Positions 44,926 to 54,443 of a stretch of DNA of 64,000 nucleotides are shown in pieces (position 1 is the stretch's first letter; the number at the start of each line of letters is the position of its first letter). The stretch is from Bacillus sp. MM2020_1 (GTDB taxonomy: Bacteria; Bacillota; Bacilli; Bacillales; Cytobacillaceae). A program made the position numbers and the translations under genes. The DNA lies in assembly GCA_011250595.1 (NCBI GenBank), contig JAANMP010000019.1:1-64000 (forward strand), given 5' to 3'. A model generated the notes under the pieces. It was not told the origin of the DNA. It searched no databases and worked only from the letters and a program-made list of their open reading frames with translations.

Positions 44926-46167
44926 ATGAATAAATCTGGTCAAGTTATCCTGGTGCTGATTTCGATTTTATTTACCGGTTACCAAAAAATCTACGATCAT
45001 CATCCTTTTTTCTCGTTAGACTTTGCTCTGTTTACCCTGATTGCCTGGGCGGTGGGATGGCAATATGATAAGGCACGCTACTACGAAAAAAAGGCACGTG
45101 CAAGTGAGGAGAGCTATAAGAAGTTGATCGATTCATTACCTGCACCCGTTTATGTAACACACAAGCATAATTTTTTATATGTCAATAAGGCTGCAATGCA
45201 AATGATTGGTGCGACTAAACTAGAGGATTTAATGGGGAAATCAATTTTTGATTTAATTCTACCAGACTATAAAAGTCGTTTGCTTGAACGATTTAAACAA
45301 ATAGAGAAAGAAAAGCATCCCGTCAATACAATCGAATATAAAGCTAAGCGTTTAGATGGAACTCCATTTTTCTTTGAAGTCTCTTCCTTGTTTATAGTTT
45401 TTGGCGGGAAAGAAGCGGTATTGTCGATTGGGAAAGATATTACGGAAAAAATGGAAGAAACAGAACGTCTCCTTCAAAAGTCTGAAAAACTGGCATTGTT
45501 AGGTCAAATGGCGGCCGGAATAGCCCATGAAATTCGGAATCCACTCACATCCATCAAAGGATTTATACAGCTCTTAAAGACTAGCACTAGGAAAGAAGAA
45601 TATTTCGATATCGTATTATCTGAGCTTGACCGGATTAATGAGATCGTAGGGGAATTCTTAGTTCTTGCCAAACCAACCGCTGCTGTTTATATGACACAGG
45701 ATATTAAGATCTTATTAAAGGACGTTATCACCTTATTCAACAATCAGTCGCTTCTAAATAATGTTCAAATCTTTGTAGAATTTGATAATGATTTGCCGTT
45801 GATCAGCTGCGAGGAAAATCAACTAAAGCAAGTATTTCTAAATTTGCTGAAGAACGCGATGGAAGCTATGCCTAAGGGCGGAAATATTTATGTGGTCGTA
45901 AAGGAAAAAGCAGCAGGAAAAATCTCGATTCAAATTATCGATCAAGGTGTTGGCATTCCACAAGAACGGATTTCTACATTAGGAGAGCCGTTTTATACAA
46001 CAAAAGAAAAAGGAACCGGTCTTGGGTTGATGACTTGCTACAAAATTATCGAAGGCCATAATGGGGAACTACATATTCATAGTAAAATTAATGAAGGAAC
46101 CACAATCGAGGTTGTCTTGCCAACGATTACTCAGCCGTTATTGAAGATGGAAGTAAGCCATTCTTAG
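44926..46167 (+). CDS. PAS-domain sensor histidine kinase (sporulation-kinase-like)
   Basis: Membrane-anchored kinase of 413 aa. Two N-terminal helices (about 5-20 and 30-47) are followed by a PAS domain (about 65-180). HisKA comes next with His201 in A-H-E-I-R-N-P-L-T-S-I-K-G, then HATPase N and G boxes (N-L-L-K-N-A-M-E-A, G-T-G-L-G-L). The H-box and overall plan match phosphorelay kinases (KinA-E class) that feed Spo0F, or the closely related YkrQ type. It is an orphan with no adjacent response regulator, which also fits phosphorelay use. A direct claim of which Kin cannot be made. Confidence 0.82.
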   Translation: MNKSGQVILVLISILFTGYQKIYDHHPFFSLDFALFTLIAWAVGWQYDKARYYEKKARASEESYKKLIDSLPAPVYVTHKHNFLYVNKAAMQMIGATKLEDLMGKSIFDLILPDYKSRLLERFKQIEKEKHPVNTIEYKAKRLDGTPFFFEVSSLFIVFGGKEAVLSIGKDITEKMEETERLLQKSEKLALLGQMAAGIAHEIRNPLTSIKGFIQLLKTSTRKEEYFDIVLSELDRINEIVGEFLVLAKPTAAVYMTQDIKILLKDVITLFNNQSLLNNVQIFVEFDNDLPLISCEENQLKQVFLNLLKNAMEAMPKGGNIYVVVKEKAAGKISIQIIDQGVGIPQERISTLGEPFYTTKEKGTGLGLMTCYKIIEGHNGELHIHSKINEGTTIEVVLPTITQPLLKMEVSHS

Positions 46168-46178
46168 TGAATGGCTTA
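46154..46178 (+). terminator. Hairpin overlapping the kinase stop
   Basis: TAAGCCATTC pairs with GAATGGCTTA around TTAGT; the stop TAG lies in the loop. The T-run is weak. Confidence 0.55.
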
Positions 46179-46245
46179 TTCTATTTAGAAGAAAAAATGA
46201 TAAAATATCATCATAGATATAGATTAAAGGATTAGGAGGGAGTTT

Positions 46246-47502
46246 GTGGGTTCGTTACAAACGAAACAAATGTCACGTGAGTTTACGTTTTTACAACTAT
46301 TTAAGCAATCTCAGCACTTCACTGCGTTACTTTTTGGGCAAATTTTTTCCTTATTAGGAAGTTCGATAACGAATGTGATTCTGCCGATTGTTGTCCTTCA
46401 ATTATCAAAATCAACCGCAATGATGGGAACTGTCATGGCTGTATACATGCTGCCTTTTGTCGTACTTCTCCCTGTTTCGGGCATCCTGGTTGATAAAATG
46501 AACAGAGTAAAAATTATGTTTGTTGTTGATCTAGTTCGGTTCTTTTTGATGATGCTATTAGCTGGTTTAGCTTTTATGGGTCAACTGAACATGGTTTTTC
46601 TGTTTATTATAATGTTTATTATGGGTACAATGGATAGCTTCTTTCAGCCGGCCTATTCGGCGGTTCGAGCAAAGGTATTTACGAAGGATATTCGCAATGC
46701 GGCCAACTCGATTACCCAAGTAAGTGTCCAGGCCTTAAGAATCTTTGGACCCATTATTGGAGGAATGATTATCAGCTCGTTTTCAGCGGCATGGGGTTTT
46801 GGAATTGATGCGATCACCTACATAATATCGTTGTTCTTTCTATTAAGCCTTCGATCTTTATCCTTTCAGCAGTCGACCGTCACTTTAGGAAAGAAAAACT
46901 CTATCAAACAAGATTTCTTTGAAGGGATTGAGGTCCTAAAGCAAGAGTCCTGGCTCTGGATTACCATTCTCACATTCTCGTTAGTTAATATATTTTCAGG
47001 CGGGATCATTCGAATCTTAATTCCTTGGCTCATTAATGTCTATTATCAATTTGAGCCTGTTGTGTTTGGTCTCGTCCTTTCCGCATCAGGAGCTGGAGCA
47101 ATCGTCTGTGGCATTGTGTTTGGACTACGGAGAGAATGGAAGCAAAGAGGCCTGCTCGCTTATATTGGTGTGGCTGTAAGCGGACTTGGCTTCTTATTTA
47201 TGCCATTCATTTCATCGGTTCCTTTTTTAATGGTCTTAATGTTTCTTGAAGGGGCAGGGATAATGCTGTTTGGCTTAATCTGGGAGATTAGTCTCCAAGA
47301 ATTAGTTCCTGAAGATAAATTTGGGCGTGTAGTCAGTTTAGATATGCTTGGTTCCTTTGCCTTACTTCCTGTCGGTTACTTACTAACAGGATGGATTGCA
47401 GAAGGAATTGGTGAAATCTTCACCTTTGTTACCTTTAGTATTGTCATCGTTCTTATCTCTGTCTTAGTCATGTTTAATAAAGGGATTCGAAATTATAATT
47501 AA
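46246..47502 (+). CDS. MFS exporter (macrolide-efflux/EntS-like)
   Basis: Twelve-helix carrier of 418 aa in the MFS_3 group, which includes macrolide-efflux and siderophore exporters. The usual A motif is V-D-K-M-N-R between helices 2 and 3. G-P-I-I-G-G-M-I is motif-C-like. Starts GTG behind AGGAGGGAG. It is followed after 27 bp by a second MFS gene, so the two are probably co-transcribed. Substrate unknown. Confidence 0.8.
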   Translation: MGSLQTKQMSREFTFLQLFKQSQHFTALLFGQIFSLLGSSITNVILPIVVLQLSKSTAMMGTVMAVYMLPFVVLLPVSGILVDKMNRVKIMFVVDLVRFFLMMLLAGLAFMGQLNMVFLFIIMFIMGTMDSFFQPAYSAVRAKVFTKDIRNAANSITQVSVQALRIFGPIIGGMIISSFSAAWGFGIDAITYIISLFFLLSLRSLSFQQSTVTLGKKNSIKQDFFEGIEVLKQESWLWITILTFSLVNIFSGGIIRILIPWLINVYYQFEPVVFGLVLSASGAGAIVCGIVFGLRREWKQRGLLAYIGVAVSGLGFLFMPFISSVPFLMVLMFLEGAGIMLFGLIWEISLQELVPEDKFGRVVSLDMLGSFALLPVGYLLTGWIAEGIGEIFTFVTFSIVIVLISVLVMFNKGIRNYN

Positions 47503-47529
47503 CGTAAATTAAATGGGTTGGAGGAAGTT

Positions 47530-48858
47530 ATGCAAAAGAATAGGTATGTGTTTTGGGGTCTCGTCATTTCTACCCTTATATCAGCACTTGACGCAAATAT
47601 AATGCAAACGGCAAGCCCCACCATCGTGAAACAGCTCGGAGGAATGGAGTTGTTCGCGTGGATATTTGTTGTTTATATGTTAGCAAGCACTGTTACGGTA
47701 CCGCTTTATGGTAAATTATCGGATATGTATGGTCGGAAAAAATTGTTAATAATCGCTGTTGCCATATTTACTTTAGGTTCAATTCTGTGTGGATTGGCCA
47801 ATTCCATTGTTACGCTGATTATTTTTAGAGGTGTGCAAGGGATAGGGGCAGGCGGGATGATTCCACTTTCGATGATCATCGTAGGAGATTTGTTTACGAT
47901 TGAAAGCCGTGGGAAAATTCAAGCGGTCTTTAGCAGCATATGGGCCATTTCATCTATTGTTGGTCCCGTTTTGGGTTCGTTCTTTGTCGAAGAACTAACA
48001 TGGAGATGGATTTTCTTTATCAATGTTCCAATTGGGATTGCAACTGTTCTTTGTCTGATTCCATTTAAGGAAAAAATCGAGTTCAAGAAGACCCATATTG
48101 ACTACAAAGGCTTCTTCTTATTTGGGATATCGATTTCGCTCTTATTGTTATCTACTAATGTTAGAAACTCTTTTTGGTACCTTATCATTGGAATCATTGG
48201 TTTGATTATTTTTCTTTTGGTGGAGAGGAAAGAAGCACATCCGTTCTTACCTGTTTCGTTGTTTAAGAACAAAGGAATCCTCATGACTAACATTTTTATG
48301 CTAGTTTACTGTCTGTCCTTTTTTGGAACATCCAACTTTATTCCGTTATACCTTCAAGAAGGAAGTCATATGAGTATTTATAAAAGCGGTCTTATTCTTC
48401 TCAGTATTGCGGTGGGCTGGATGTTTGGAAGTACCCCGGCCGGGAAGTGGATTATCCGCTTTGGATACAAAAGCTTATTTATTATCGGAAGCGTGATAAC
48501 CACTGTTTCCGGTTTAGCTTTATACTTATTTATTGCGGATTTAACCTACTTTAGTTTATTTTTCATCTTAACGATCCAGGGTGTATCATTTGGGCTCTTA
48601 TTTGCGGTAGGAACGATCGCTTCTCAAGAATTTGCTGAATCCCACATCAAAGGGATGTCTACATCACTGCAAATGTTTCTAAAAAACATTGGGACCTCGA
48701 TCGGAGTTACCATCATGGGACTGATCATCAATCAAGCAGCAAACATCGTTATTGGAATAAAAAATGTCTTCCTTTATGCCCTTTGTTTGAGCTTCCTAAC
48801 GATCCTACTAAGCTTTTTAATCCCTGCTAAAACACCTTCCGGTAGTGAGAGTAAATAG
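47530..48858 (+). CDS. DHA2-family (EmrB/QacA-type) MFS transporter
   Basis: Drug exporter of about 442 aa with roughly 13-14 helices. L-D-A-N-I-M-Q-T-A in helix 1 is motif D1 of the DHA2 group, followed by G-K-L-S-D-M-Y-G-R-K-K, and motif C is G-P-V-L-G. ATG at 47530 follows TTGGAGGAAGTT; an in-frame TTG 12 bases upstream overlaps this site. Second gene of an MFS pair and ended by a strong hairpin made from a dispersed repeat. Confidence 0.83.
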   Translation: MQKNRYVFWGLVISTLISALDANIMQTASPTIVKQLGGMELFAWIFVVYMLASTVTVPLYGKLSDMYGRKKLLIIAVAIFTLGSILCGLANSIVTLIIFRGVQGIGAGGMIPLSMIIVGDLFTIESRGKIQAVFSSIWAISSIVGPVLGSFFVEELTWRWIFFINVPIGIATVLCLIPFKEKIEFKKTHIDYKGFFLFGISISLLLLSTNVRNSFWYLIIGIIGLIIFLLVERKEAHPFLPVSLFKNKGILMTNIFMLVYCLSFFGTSNFIPLYLQEGSHMSIYKSGLILLSIAVGWMFGSTPAGKWIIRFGYKSLFIIGSVITTVSGLALYLFIADLTYFSLFFILTIQGVSFGLLFAVGTIASQEFAESHIKGMSTSLQMFLKNIGTSIGVTIMGLIINQAANIVIGIKNVFLYALCLSFLTILLSFLIPAKTPSGSESK

Positions 48859-48872
48859 TTTTTTAACTTTAT

Positions 48873-48917
48873 AGTGCCTGACACCAACTAATGTTGGTGT
48901 CAGGCACTCCTTTTTAT
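48873..48917. terminator. Terminator built from the dispersed GTGTCAGGCAC repeat
   Basis: AGTGCCTGACACCAAC (48873-48888) pairs perfectly over 16 bp with its complement at 48893-48908, loop TAAT, then CCTTTTTATT. The core TGGTGTCAGGCAC recurs at 58806 and 62390. Confidence 0.85.
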
Positions 48918-48926
48918 TCCTAAGAT

Positions 48927-49439
48927 TTATTTCAGTATCTCCCTAAACTCTTTTCCCCGCTTAACATAATGCTCGCTCGACATTTGTAGCAAATCGAGAT
49001 CCTTTTGAGTTATTTCGCGGACTACTCTTCCCGGAGAGCCCAACACAAGGGAGCGGGGTGGAATTTTAATTCCACCGGATAACAGCGTATTGGCCCCAAT
49101 AATACATTCGTCACCAACCTCCACATTGTCTAAAAGGGTCGAACCCATGCCAATAATACATCGTTTGCCAATCATACAGCCATGCAAAATAACATTATGG
49201 CCAATGGTCACATCATCTGCAATTTCAACTGGAAATCCTTCGAATAAATGAATCGTAGAATTATCCTGGATGCTGCATCGCTCACCAATGGTGATCGGTC
49301 CGTCATCACCACGTAATACCGCATTAAACCAGACAGATGAATCCTTTCCTATTCTCACATCACCAATTAAATATGCTCCGGGTGCCACAAACACCGAATC
49401 ATGAACCTCGGGCGAAATACCCTTGTAAGGGATTAACAT
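48927..49439 (-). CDS. Gamma-class carbonic anhydrase-like hexapeptide protein
   Basis: Left-handed beta-helix protein of 170 aa, built from hexapeptide repeats of the I-G-x-x-x-x type. Candidate zinc ligands are the His of T-I-H-L-F-E and the two of I-G-H-N-V-I-L-H-G. It matches the gamma-carbonic-anhydrase family (B. subtilis YtoA, E. coli YrdA/PaaY), many of whose members have no shown activity. GGAGAG lies upstream of the ATG. It converges with the DHA2 gene and is divergent from rocA. Confidence 0.83.
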   Translation of the reverse strand: MLIPYKGISPEVHDSVFVAPGAYLIGDVRIGKDSSVWFNAVLRGDDGPITIGERCSIQDNSTIHLFEGFPVEIADDVTIGHNVILHGCMIGKRCIIGMGSTLLDNVEVGDECIIGANTLLSGGIKIPPRSLVLGSPGRVVREITQKDLDLLQMSSEHYVKRGKEFREILK

Positions 49440-49594
49440 ATGAATCTCTCCTTTAAAAGACTGAATTGTCTTTCTATTAATCTAAATATATCATTAATTC
49501 ACAAGTAAGATGTAAAAATTGTATTTATCACTTTCAAATAGATCATCCTCTTAAAAATTTGTTTGCACCTATTTATGGATTCCGTTTTTCGAAT

Positions 49595-49650
49595 GCAAAA
49601 TATTTTTGCCTTTACCAAACAATCATTTATTTTGCGCAAAATATTTTTGC
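49595..49650 (+). promoter_or_regulatory. Two upstream palindromes, probable RocR enhancer sites
   Basis: GCAAAATATTTTTGC occurs at 49595-49609 and again at 49636-49650, identical 15-mers 41 bp apart. Each is an inverted repeat GCAAAA-TAT-TTTTGC. The second overlaps TTTTGCGCAAAA. They lie about 45-100 bp upstream of a sigma-54 promoter, where RocR-type activators bind. RocR as the binder is inference, as its gene is not in the window. Confidence 0.7.
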
Positions 49651-49692
49651 ACCAAAAGAATCATAAACCCTTTATTTATGCAAAAAACCAAG

Positions 49693-49710
49693 TTGGCACG
49701 CAACTTGCAT
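49693..49710 (+). promoter_or_regulatory. Sigma-54 (SigL) promoter of rocA
   Basis: TTGGCACGCAACTTGCAT matches the -24/-12 consensus TTGGCAC-N5-TTGCAT, with GG and GC separated by exactly 10 bases. It lies 38 bp upstream of the TTG start of rocA. Confidence 0.9.
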
Positions 49711-49748
49711 AATAATTTACTGTAGCAAACGACAAGGGGGAACAAAAA

Positions 49749-51293
49749 TTGAAACCGTATACACATGAACCATTTACAAATTTTGAAGATGAAAAAAATA
49801 AACAAGCTTTTCAAGAAGCGCTTGCCTACGTTCAATCACAATTGGGAAAAGATTATCCAGTTGTTATTGGTGGAGAAGCCGTTACTACTGAGGAAAAAAT
49901 TATCTCTATAAATCCGGCAAATAAAGAAGAAATCATTGGTCGAGTGTCAATGGCCGACCAAGAGTTAGCAGAACAGGCTATGAATGCCGCATTAACCACA
50001 TTTGAAACATGGAAAACGTGGAAGCCTGAACATCGTGCCAACATCTTATTCAAGGCAGCTGCGATTATGCGCCGCCGTAAACATGAGTTTTCATCTTATC
50101 TAGTGAAAGAAGCCGGAAAGCCATGGAAAGAAGCAGATGCCGATACAGCAGAAGCCATCGACTTCATCGAGTATTATGGCCGTCAAATGCTGAGATTGAA
50201 AGATGGCTCACCAGTACAAAGCCGTGACGGAGAATTTAATCAATATAACTATATCCCACTTGGGGTGGGAATTATCATTTCACCTTTTAACTTCCCATTA
50301 GCAATTATGGCTGGAACAACGATTGCAGCCATTGTCTCTGGAAATACCGTACTTCTAAAGCCTGCAAATTCTACACCAGTGGTTGCAGCTAAATTTGTTG
50401 AGTTGATGGAGGAAGCTGGACTTCCAAAAGGTGTCTTAAACTTTGTACCAGGAAGCGGCGCGCAAATCGGGGATTACCTTGTTGATCATCCAAAAACACG
50501 ATTCGTATCGTTTACAGGATCACGAGAAGTTGGCTGCCGCATTAACGAACGTGCTGCCAAGGTTCATAAAGGACAAAAATGGATCAAACGGGTCATTGCT
50601 GAAATGGGCGGTAAAGACACTGTCGTTGTAGATAACGATGCGGATTTAGATTTAGCTGCAGCAAGTATTGTCTATTCCGCTTTCGGCTTTTCAGGCCAAA
50701 AATGTTCAGCGGGTTCCCGGGCAGTTATTCATCAGGATGTCTATGATACGGTCCTTGAGAAGGTGGTCGCTTTAACAAGAACACTTACACTTGGCAACCC
50801 TGAAGATGCAACTAATTATATGGGACCGGTTATTGATGGCAAATCGTTCAAAAAAATCATGGAATATATTGAAGTTGGCAAGCAAGAAGGCCGGCTTATG
50901 ACTGGCGGCGAGGGCGATGATTATAAAGGGTTCTTCATCCAACCGACGATCTTTGCTGATTTAGATGAAAATGCACGCTTAATGCAGGAAGAAATTTTTG
51001 GACCAGTTCTTGGTATTAGTAAAGCACGAGATTTTGACCATATGATGACGATTGCCAATAACACCGACTACGGTTTAACAGGTGCATTGATCACGAATAA
51101 CCGCGAGCATCTCGAACGCGCTCGCGAAGAATTCCACGTCGGTAATCTTTACTTTAATCGTGTATGTACGGGTGCCATCGTTGGCTATCAACCGTTTGGC
51201 GGATTCAATATGTCAGGTACAGATTCCAAAGCGGGCGGTCCAGAATATTTACTGCTTCACATGCAGGCCAAAACAACTTCTGAAACACTATAA
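49749..51293 (+). CDS. rocA: 1-Pyrroline-5-carboxylate dehydrogenase RocA
   Basis: Aldehyde dehydrogenase of 514 aa oxidising glutamate semialdehyde/P5C to glutamate with NAD, in arginine, ornithine and proline catabolism. The catalytic Cys is in [10 protein letters not shown] near 320 and the Glu in I-A-E-M-G-G-K-D near 288. N-terminal H-E-P-F-T-N-F is like other RocA proteins. A TTG start is chosen because AAGGGGG lies 10 bases before it and no ATG fits. First gene of rocA-rocD-rocG behind a sigma-54 promoter. Confidence 0.92.
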   Translation: MKPYTHEPFTNFEDEKNKQAFQEALAYVQSQLGKDYPVVIGGEAVTTEEKIISINPANKEEIIGRVSMADQELAEQAMNAALTTFETWKTWKPEHRANILFKAAAIMRRRKHEFSSYLVKEAGKPWKEADADTAEAIDFIEYYGRQMLRLKDGSPVQSRDGEFNQYNYIPLGVGIIISPFNFPLAIMAGTTIAAIVSGNTVLLKPANSTPVVAAKFVELMEEAGLPKGVLNFVPGSGAQIGDYLVDHPKTRFVSFTGSREVGCRINERAAKVHKGQKWIKRVIAEMGGKDTVVVDNDADLDLAAASIVYSAFGFSGQKCSAGSRAVIHQDVYDTVLEKVVALTRTLTLGNPEDATNYMGPVIDGKSFKKIMEYIEVGKQEGRLMTGGEGDDYKGFFIQPTIFADLDENARLMQEEIFGPVLGISKARDFDHMMTIANNTDYGLTGALITNNREHLERAREEFHVGNLYFNRVCTGAIVGYQPFGGFNMSGTDSKAGGPEYLLLHMQAKTTSETL

Positions 51294-51365
51294 AAAACGA
51301 CAACTACGTCAACTTGACAGGTGGGATTACTTCACCTGTCAAAACAAATCGAAGGAGGAACTATT

Positions 51366-52571
51366 ATGACAGTCTCTGAAACTACTAAAACAAAGCAAAT
51401 CATTGAACAAACAGATAAATTTGGTGCAAATAACTATCATCCACTGCCAATCGTTATTGCCAAGGCAGAGGGGGTTTGGGTGGAAAGCCCAGAAGGAAAT
51501 CGTTACATGGATATGCTAAGCGCCTATTCTGCGGTTAACCAAGGACATCGCCATCCAAAAATTATCCAAGCATTGAAAGATCAAGCCGATAAAGTAACGT
51601 TAACTTCTCGTGCTTTTCATAATGATCAATTGGGTCCATGGTATGAGAAAATTTGTCAATTAACGAATAAAAATATGGCACTTCCAATGAATACAGGAGC
51701 AGAAGCTGTTGAAACGGCCCTAAAAGCTGCCCGCCGCTGGGGTTATGATGTCAAAGGGATTTCAGAAAATCAAGCTGAAATTATTGCTTGCGTTGGGAAC
51801 TTCCATGGCCGGACAATGGGCGCTGTCTCCTTATCATCAGATCCAGAATATAAGCGCGGCTTCGGTCCAATGCTACCGGGAATTAACCTCATTCCTTACG
51901 GTGATCTCGAGGCATTAAAAGGAGCAATTACTCCGAATACAGCCGCCTTTTTAATCGAGCCTATTCAAGGGGAAGCAGGAATTATTTTACCACCAGAAGG
52001 GTTTTTAAAAGCAGCATCAGATTTATGTAAGGAAAACAATGTATTATTCATAGCTGATGAAATTCAAGTTGGCTTAGCCCGTACTGGGAAAATGTTTGCT
52101 TGCGATTGGGAAGATGTGAATCCAGACATGTTGATCCTAGGTAAAGCACTAGGTGGCGGTGTGTTCCCTATTTCTTGTGTGGTGGCAAATTCAGATGTAT
52201 TAGGCGTATTCAATCCTGGTTCCCACGGTTCTACATTTGGTGGAAATCCTCTGGCATGCGCGGTCTCACTTGCAGCCTTGGCTGTCATAGAGGAAGAAAA
52301 ACTTGCCGAGCGCTCGCTGGAATTAGGTCAATACTTCTTTGAACAATTACAATCGATCGATAATCCAAAAATTAAAACCATCAGAGGCCGCGGCTTGTTT
52401 ATCGGCGTAGAACTAACCGAAGCTGCAAGACCTTATTGTGAGCAGTTAAAAGAAGAAGGCTTATTATGTAAAGAAACACATGATACAGTTATTCGGTTTG
52501 CACCACCGCTTACGATTACCACGGAAGAAATCGATTGGGCTTTTGAAAAAATCAAAACGGTTTTAAGCTAA
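51366..52571 (+). CDS. rocD: Ornithine aminotransferase RocD
   Basis: PLP-dependent class III aminotransferase of 401 aa converting ornithine and 2-oxoglutarate to glutamate semialdehyde and glutamate. [10 protein letters not shown] near 103 and [10 protein letters not shown] near 227 are diagnostic. The PLP Lys is in L-G-K-A-L-G-G-G near 255. ATG at 51366 with AAGGAGGAA 8 bases upstream; further in-frame codons upstream lack a site. It feeds P5C to RocA, encoded 70 bp upstream. Confidence 0.92.
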   Translation: MTVSETTKTKQIIEQTDKFGANNYHPLPIVIAKAEGVWVESPEGNRYMDMLSAYSAVNQGHRHPKIIQALKDQADKVTLTSRAFHNDQLGPWYEKICQLTNKNMALPMNTGAEAVETALKAARRWGYDVKGISENQAEIIACVGNFHGRTMGAVSLSSDPEYKRGFGPMLPGINLIPYGDLEALKGAITPNTAAFLIEPIQGEAGIILPPEGFLKAASDLCKENNVLFIADEIQVGLARTGKMFACDWEDVNPDMLILGKALGGGVFPISCVVANSDVLGVFNPGSHGSTFGGNPLACAVSLAALAVIEEEKLAERSLELGQYFFEQLQSIDNPKIKTIRGRGLFIGVELTEAARPYCEQLKEEGLLCKETHDTVIRFAPPLTITTEEIDWAFEKIKTVLS

Positions 52572-52618
52572 TTTTTAAATAAAAAAAAATAATCTATTAT
52601 TCGACGGGGTGTCTGGGG

Positions 52619-53911
52619 ATGTCTGTTAAAACAATAGTAACTGAAATGGAAAAAGAACAACAAGCGGAAACAGAATCATTAAATTTGTTCAAATCAACCC
52701 AAACGATTATTCAACAAGCTCTAAAAAAATTAGGCCATAACAACGAAATGTACGATTTATTAAAGGAACCGATTCGATTGTTAACTGTTCGCATTCCTGT
52801 AAGAATGGACGATGGTTCAGTCAAAATATTTACCGGGTATCGTTCCCAGCATAATGATGCAGTTGGTCCCACAAAAGGCGGCGTCCGCTTCCACCCGGAA
52901 GTGGATGAAGAAGAAGTAAAAGCCTTGTCCATCTGGATGAGCTTAAAGTGCGGCATTACGAATCTACCATATGGTGGCGGTAAAGGCGGTATTATTTGTG
53001 ATCCGCGCAACATGTCATTTAGAGAACTTGAAGGTTTAAGCCGCGGTTATGTTCGTGCCATCAGCCAAATCGTTGGACCGTCCAAAGATATTCCAGCACC
53101 AGATGTTTATACGAATTCGCAGATTATGGCCTGGATGATGGATGAGTACAGCCGCTTACGAGAATTCGATTCACCGGGATTTATTACCGGAAAACCAATC
53201 GTCCTCGGCGGCTCGCAAGGCCGTGAAACAGCGACAGCTCGTGGTGTAACCATTTGTATTGAAGAAGCATTGAAGAAAATTGATAAAAAGCTTCAAGGAG
53301 CCCGTGTGGTTATTCAAGGCTTTGGAAATGCCGGAAGTTACTTGGCGAAATTTATGCATGATGCAGGAGCTAAGGTGGTTGCTGTATCTGATGTATATGG
53401 CGCTATTTATGATCCTAACGGACTGGATATTAATTACTTGCTTGATCGAAGGGACAGCTTTGGCACATTCTCGCAGCTCTTTAAAGAAACAATCACAAAC
53501 CAGGAACTACTAGAATTAGAATGTGATATTCTTGTGCCGGCAGCTATTTCGAATCAAATCACTGCAAAAAACGCAGAACATATTAAAGCACCGATTGTTG
53601 TGGAAGCAGCGAATGGACCGACTACACTTGAGGCAACAAGGATTCTCACTGAACGCGGTATCATCCTTGTTCCGGATATTCTTGCAAGCGCAGGCGGGGT
53701 AACCGTTTCATATTTTGAATGGGTGCAAAATAATCAAGGCTATTATTGGACAGAAGAAGAAGTAGATGAAAAGCTTAAGAAAGTAATGGTAAGTTCCTTC
53801 GAAAATATCTATCAAACTTCTAAAACTCATCAGGTAGACATGCGCTTAGCAGCATACATGGTTGGCATAAGGAAAGTAGCAGAGGCCTCTCGTTTCAGAG
53901 GCTGGGTATAA
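52619..53911 (+). CDS. rocG: NAD-specific glutamate dehydrogenase RocG
   Basis: Catabolic glutamate dehydrogenase of 430 aa releasing ammonium and 2-oxoglutarate from glutamate, the final step of the roc pathway. G-P-T-K-G-G-V-R-F-H-P and P-Y-G-G-G-K-G-G-I-I (catalytic Lys) are seen near 90-125, and the Rossmann loop G-F-G-N-A-G-S near 240. Ends in S-R-F-R-G-W-V like B. subtilis RocG and GudB. Being in the roc cluster favours RocG. Starts at ATG behind GGGGTG. In B. subtilis rocG is separate; here it follows rocD by 47 bp. Confidence 0.9.
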   Translation: MSVKTIVTEMEKEQQAETESLNLFKSTQTIIQQALKKLGHNNEMYDLLKEPIRLLTVRIPVRMDDGSVKIFTGYRSQHNDAVGPTKGGVRFHPEVDEEEVKALSIWMSLKCGITNLPYGGGKGGIICDPRNMSFRELEGLSRGYVRAISQIVGPSKDIPAPDVYTNSQIMAWMMDEYSRLREFDSPGFITGKPIVLGGSQGRETATARGVTICIEEALKKIDKKLQGARVVIQGFGNAGSYLAKFMHDAGAKVVAVSDVYGAIYDPNGLDINYLLDRRDSFGTFSQLFKETITNQELLELECDILVPAAISNQITAKNAEHIKAPIVVEAANGPTTLEATRILTERGIILVPDILASAGGVTVSYFEWVQNNQGYYWTEEEVDEKLKKVMVSSFENIYQTSKTHQVDMRLAAYMVGIRKVAEASRFRGWV

Positions 53912-54004
53912 ATGATCTGAATGATTGTTACTCCCTACTCAGATGGACGGAAAATCCTCTATCTGTTCGATAACTATAAGCAAATTAATAAGGAGTGGAG
54001 AAAT

Positions 54005-54259
54005 TTGTCCGTAGTGGAAGAAGTTGTATTCAGTCCATATTCTGGTACTGTAGAAACTGTTCTAACCGAGGAGAGCAACCATGTATATGAGTGGGAGAGG
54101 CTGTTTTTAATTAAAACAAAGAGTGGCAAAATTGAGGAGATTTCAATTGGAATCAGCGGATATATAACCTCGTTACCTGTTAAAAAGGGACAAGTAGTAA
54201 ATACTCAAACCGTCCTAGCAACCATCCAAGATGATATGTTAATTACGGGGTCAGATTAA
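54005..54259 (+). CDS. Biotinyl/lipoyl-domain-like small protein
   Basis: Small protein of about 84 aa at the end of the roc cluster. It reads like a single biotinyl/lipoyl attachment domain: an opening F-S-P-Y-S-G-T-V, then G-I-S-G-Y-I-T-S-L-P-V-K-K-G-Q-V-V, the usual second half with its G-x-V turn. At the attachment site, E-A-M-K-M in biotin carriers, it has I-K-T-K-S (Lys39), so the flanking Met residues are lost and modification is doubtful. The TTG at 54005 has AAGGAGTGG well placed; a longer frame from the ATG at 53921 has no site. Role unknown. Confidence 0.55.
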   Translation: MSVVEEVVFSPYSGTVETVLTEESNHVYEWERLFLIKTKSGKIEEISIGISGYITSLPVKKGQVVNTQTVLATIQDDMLITGSD

Positions 54260-54276
54260 AGAACTCGATATACTTT

Positions 54277-54312
54277 AAAAAAACTCTTTCCGTTTCTTCG
54301 GAAAGAGTTTTT
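54277..54312 (+). terminator. Terminator of the roc cluster
   Basis: AAAAAACTCTTTCCG pairs with CGGAAAGAGTTTTTT around 6 nt. Confidence 0.9.
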
Positions 54313-54443
54313 TACATTATCGTTAGTTTTTTACTTTTCTTAATCGTTGTTTTACTAAATACATGAATTTTAAAATAGTCTATCTTGCTGTCTACCTGCT
54401 GATATAATAGAAGAAAAAAATTATTTTTTGTATGGAGGTTGAA

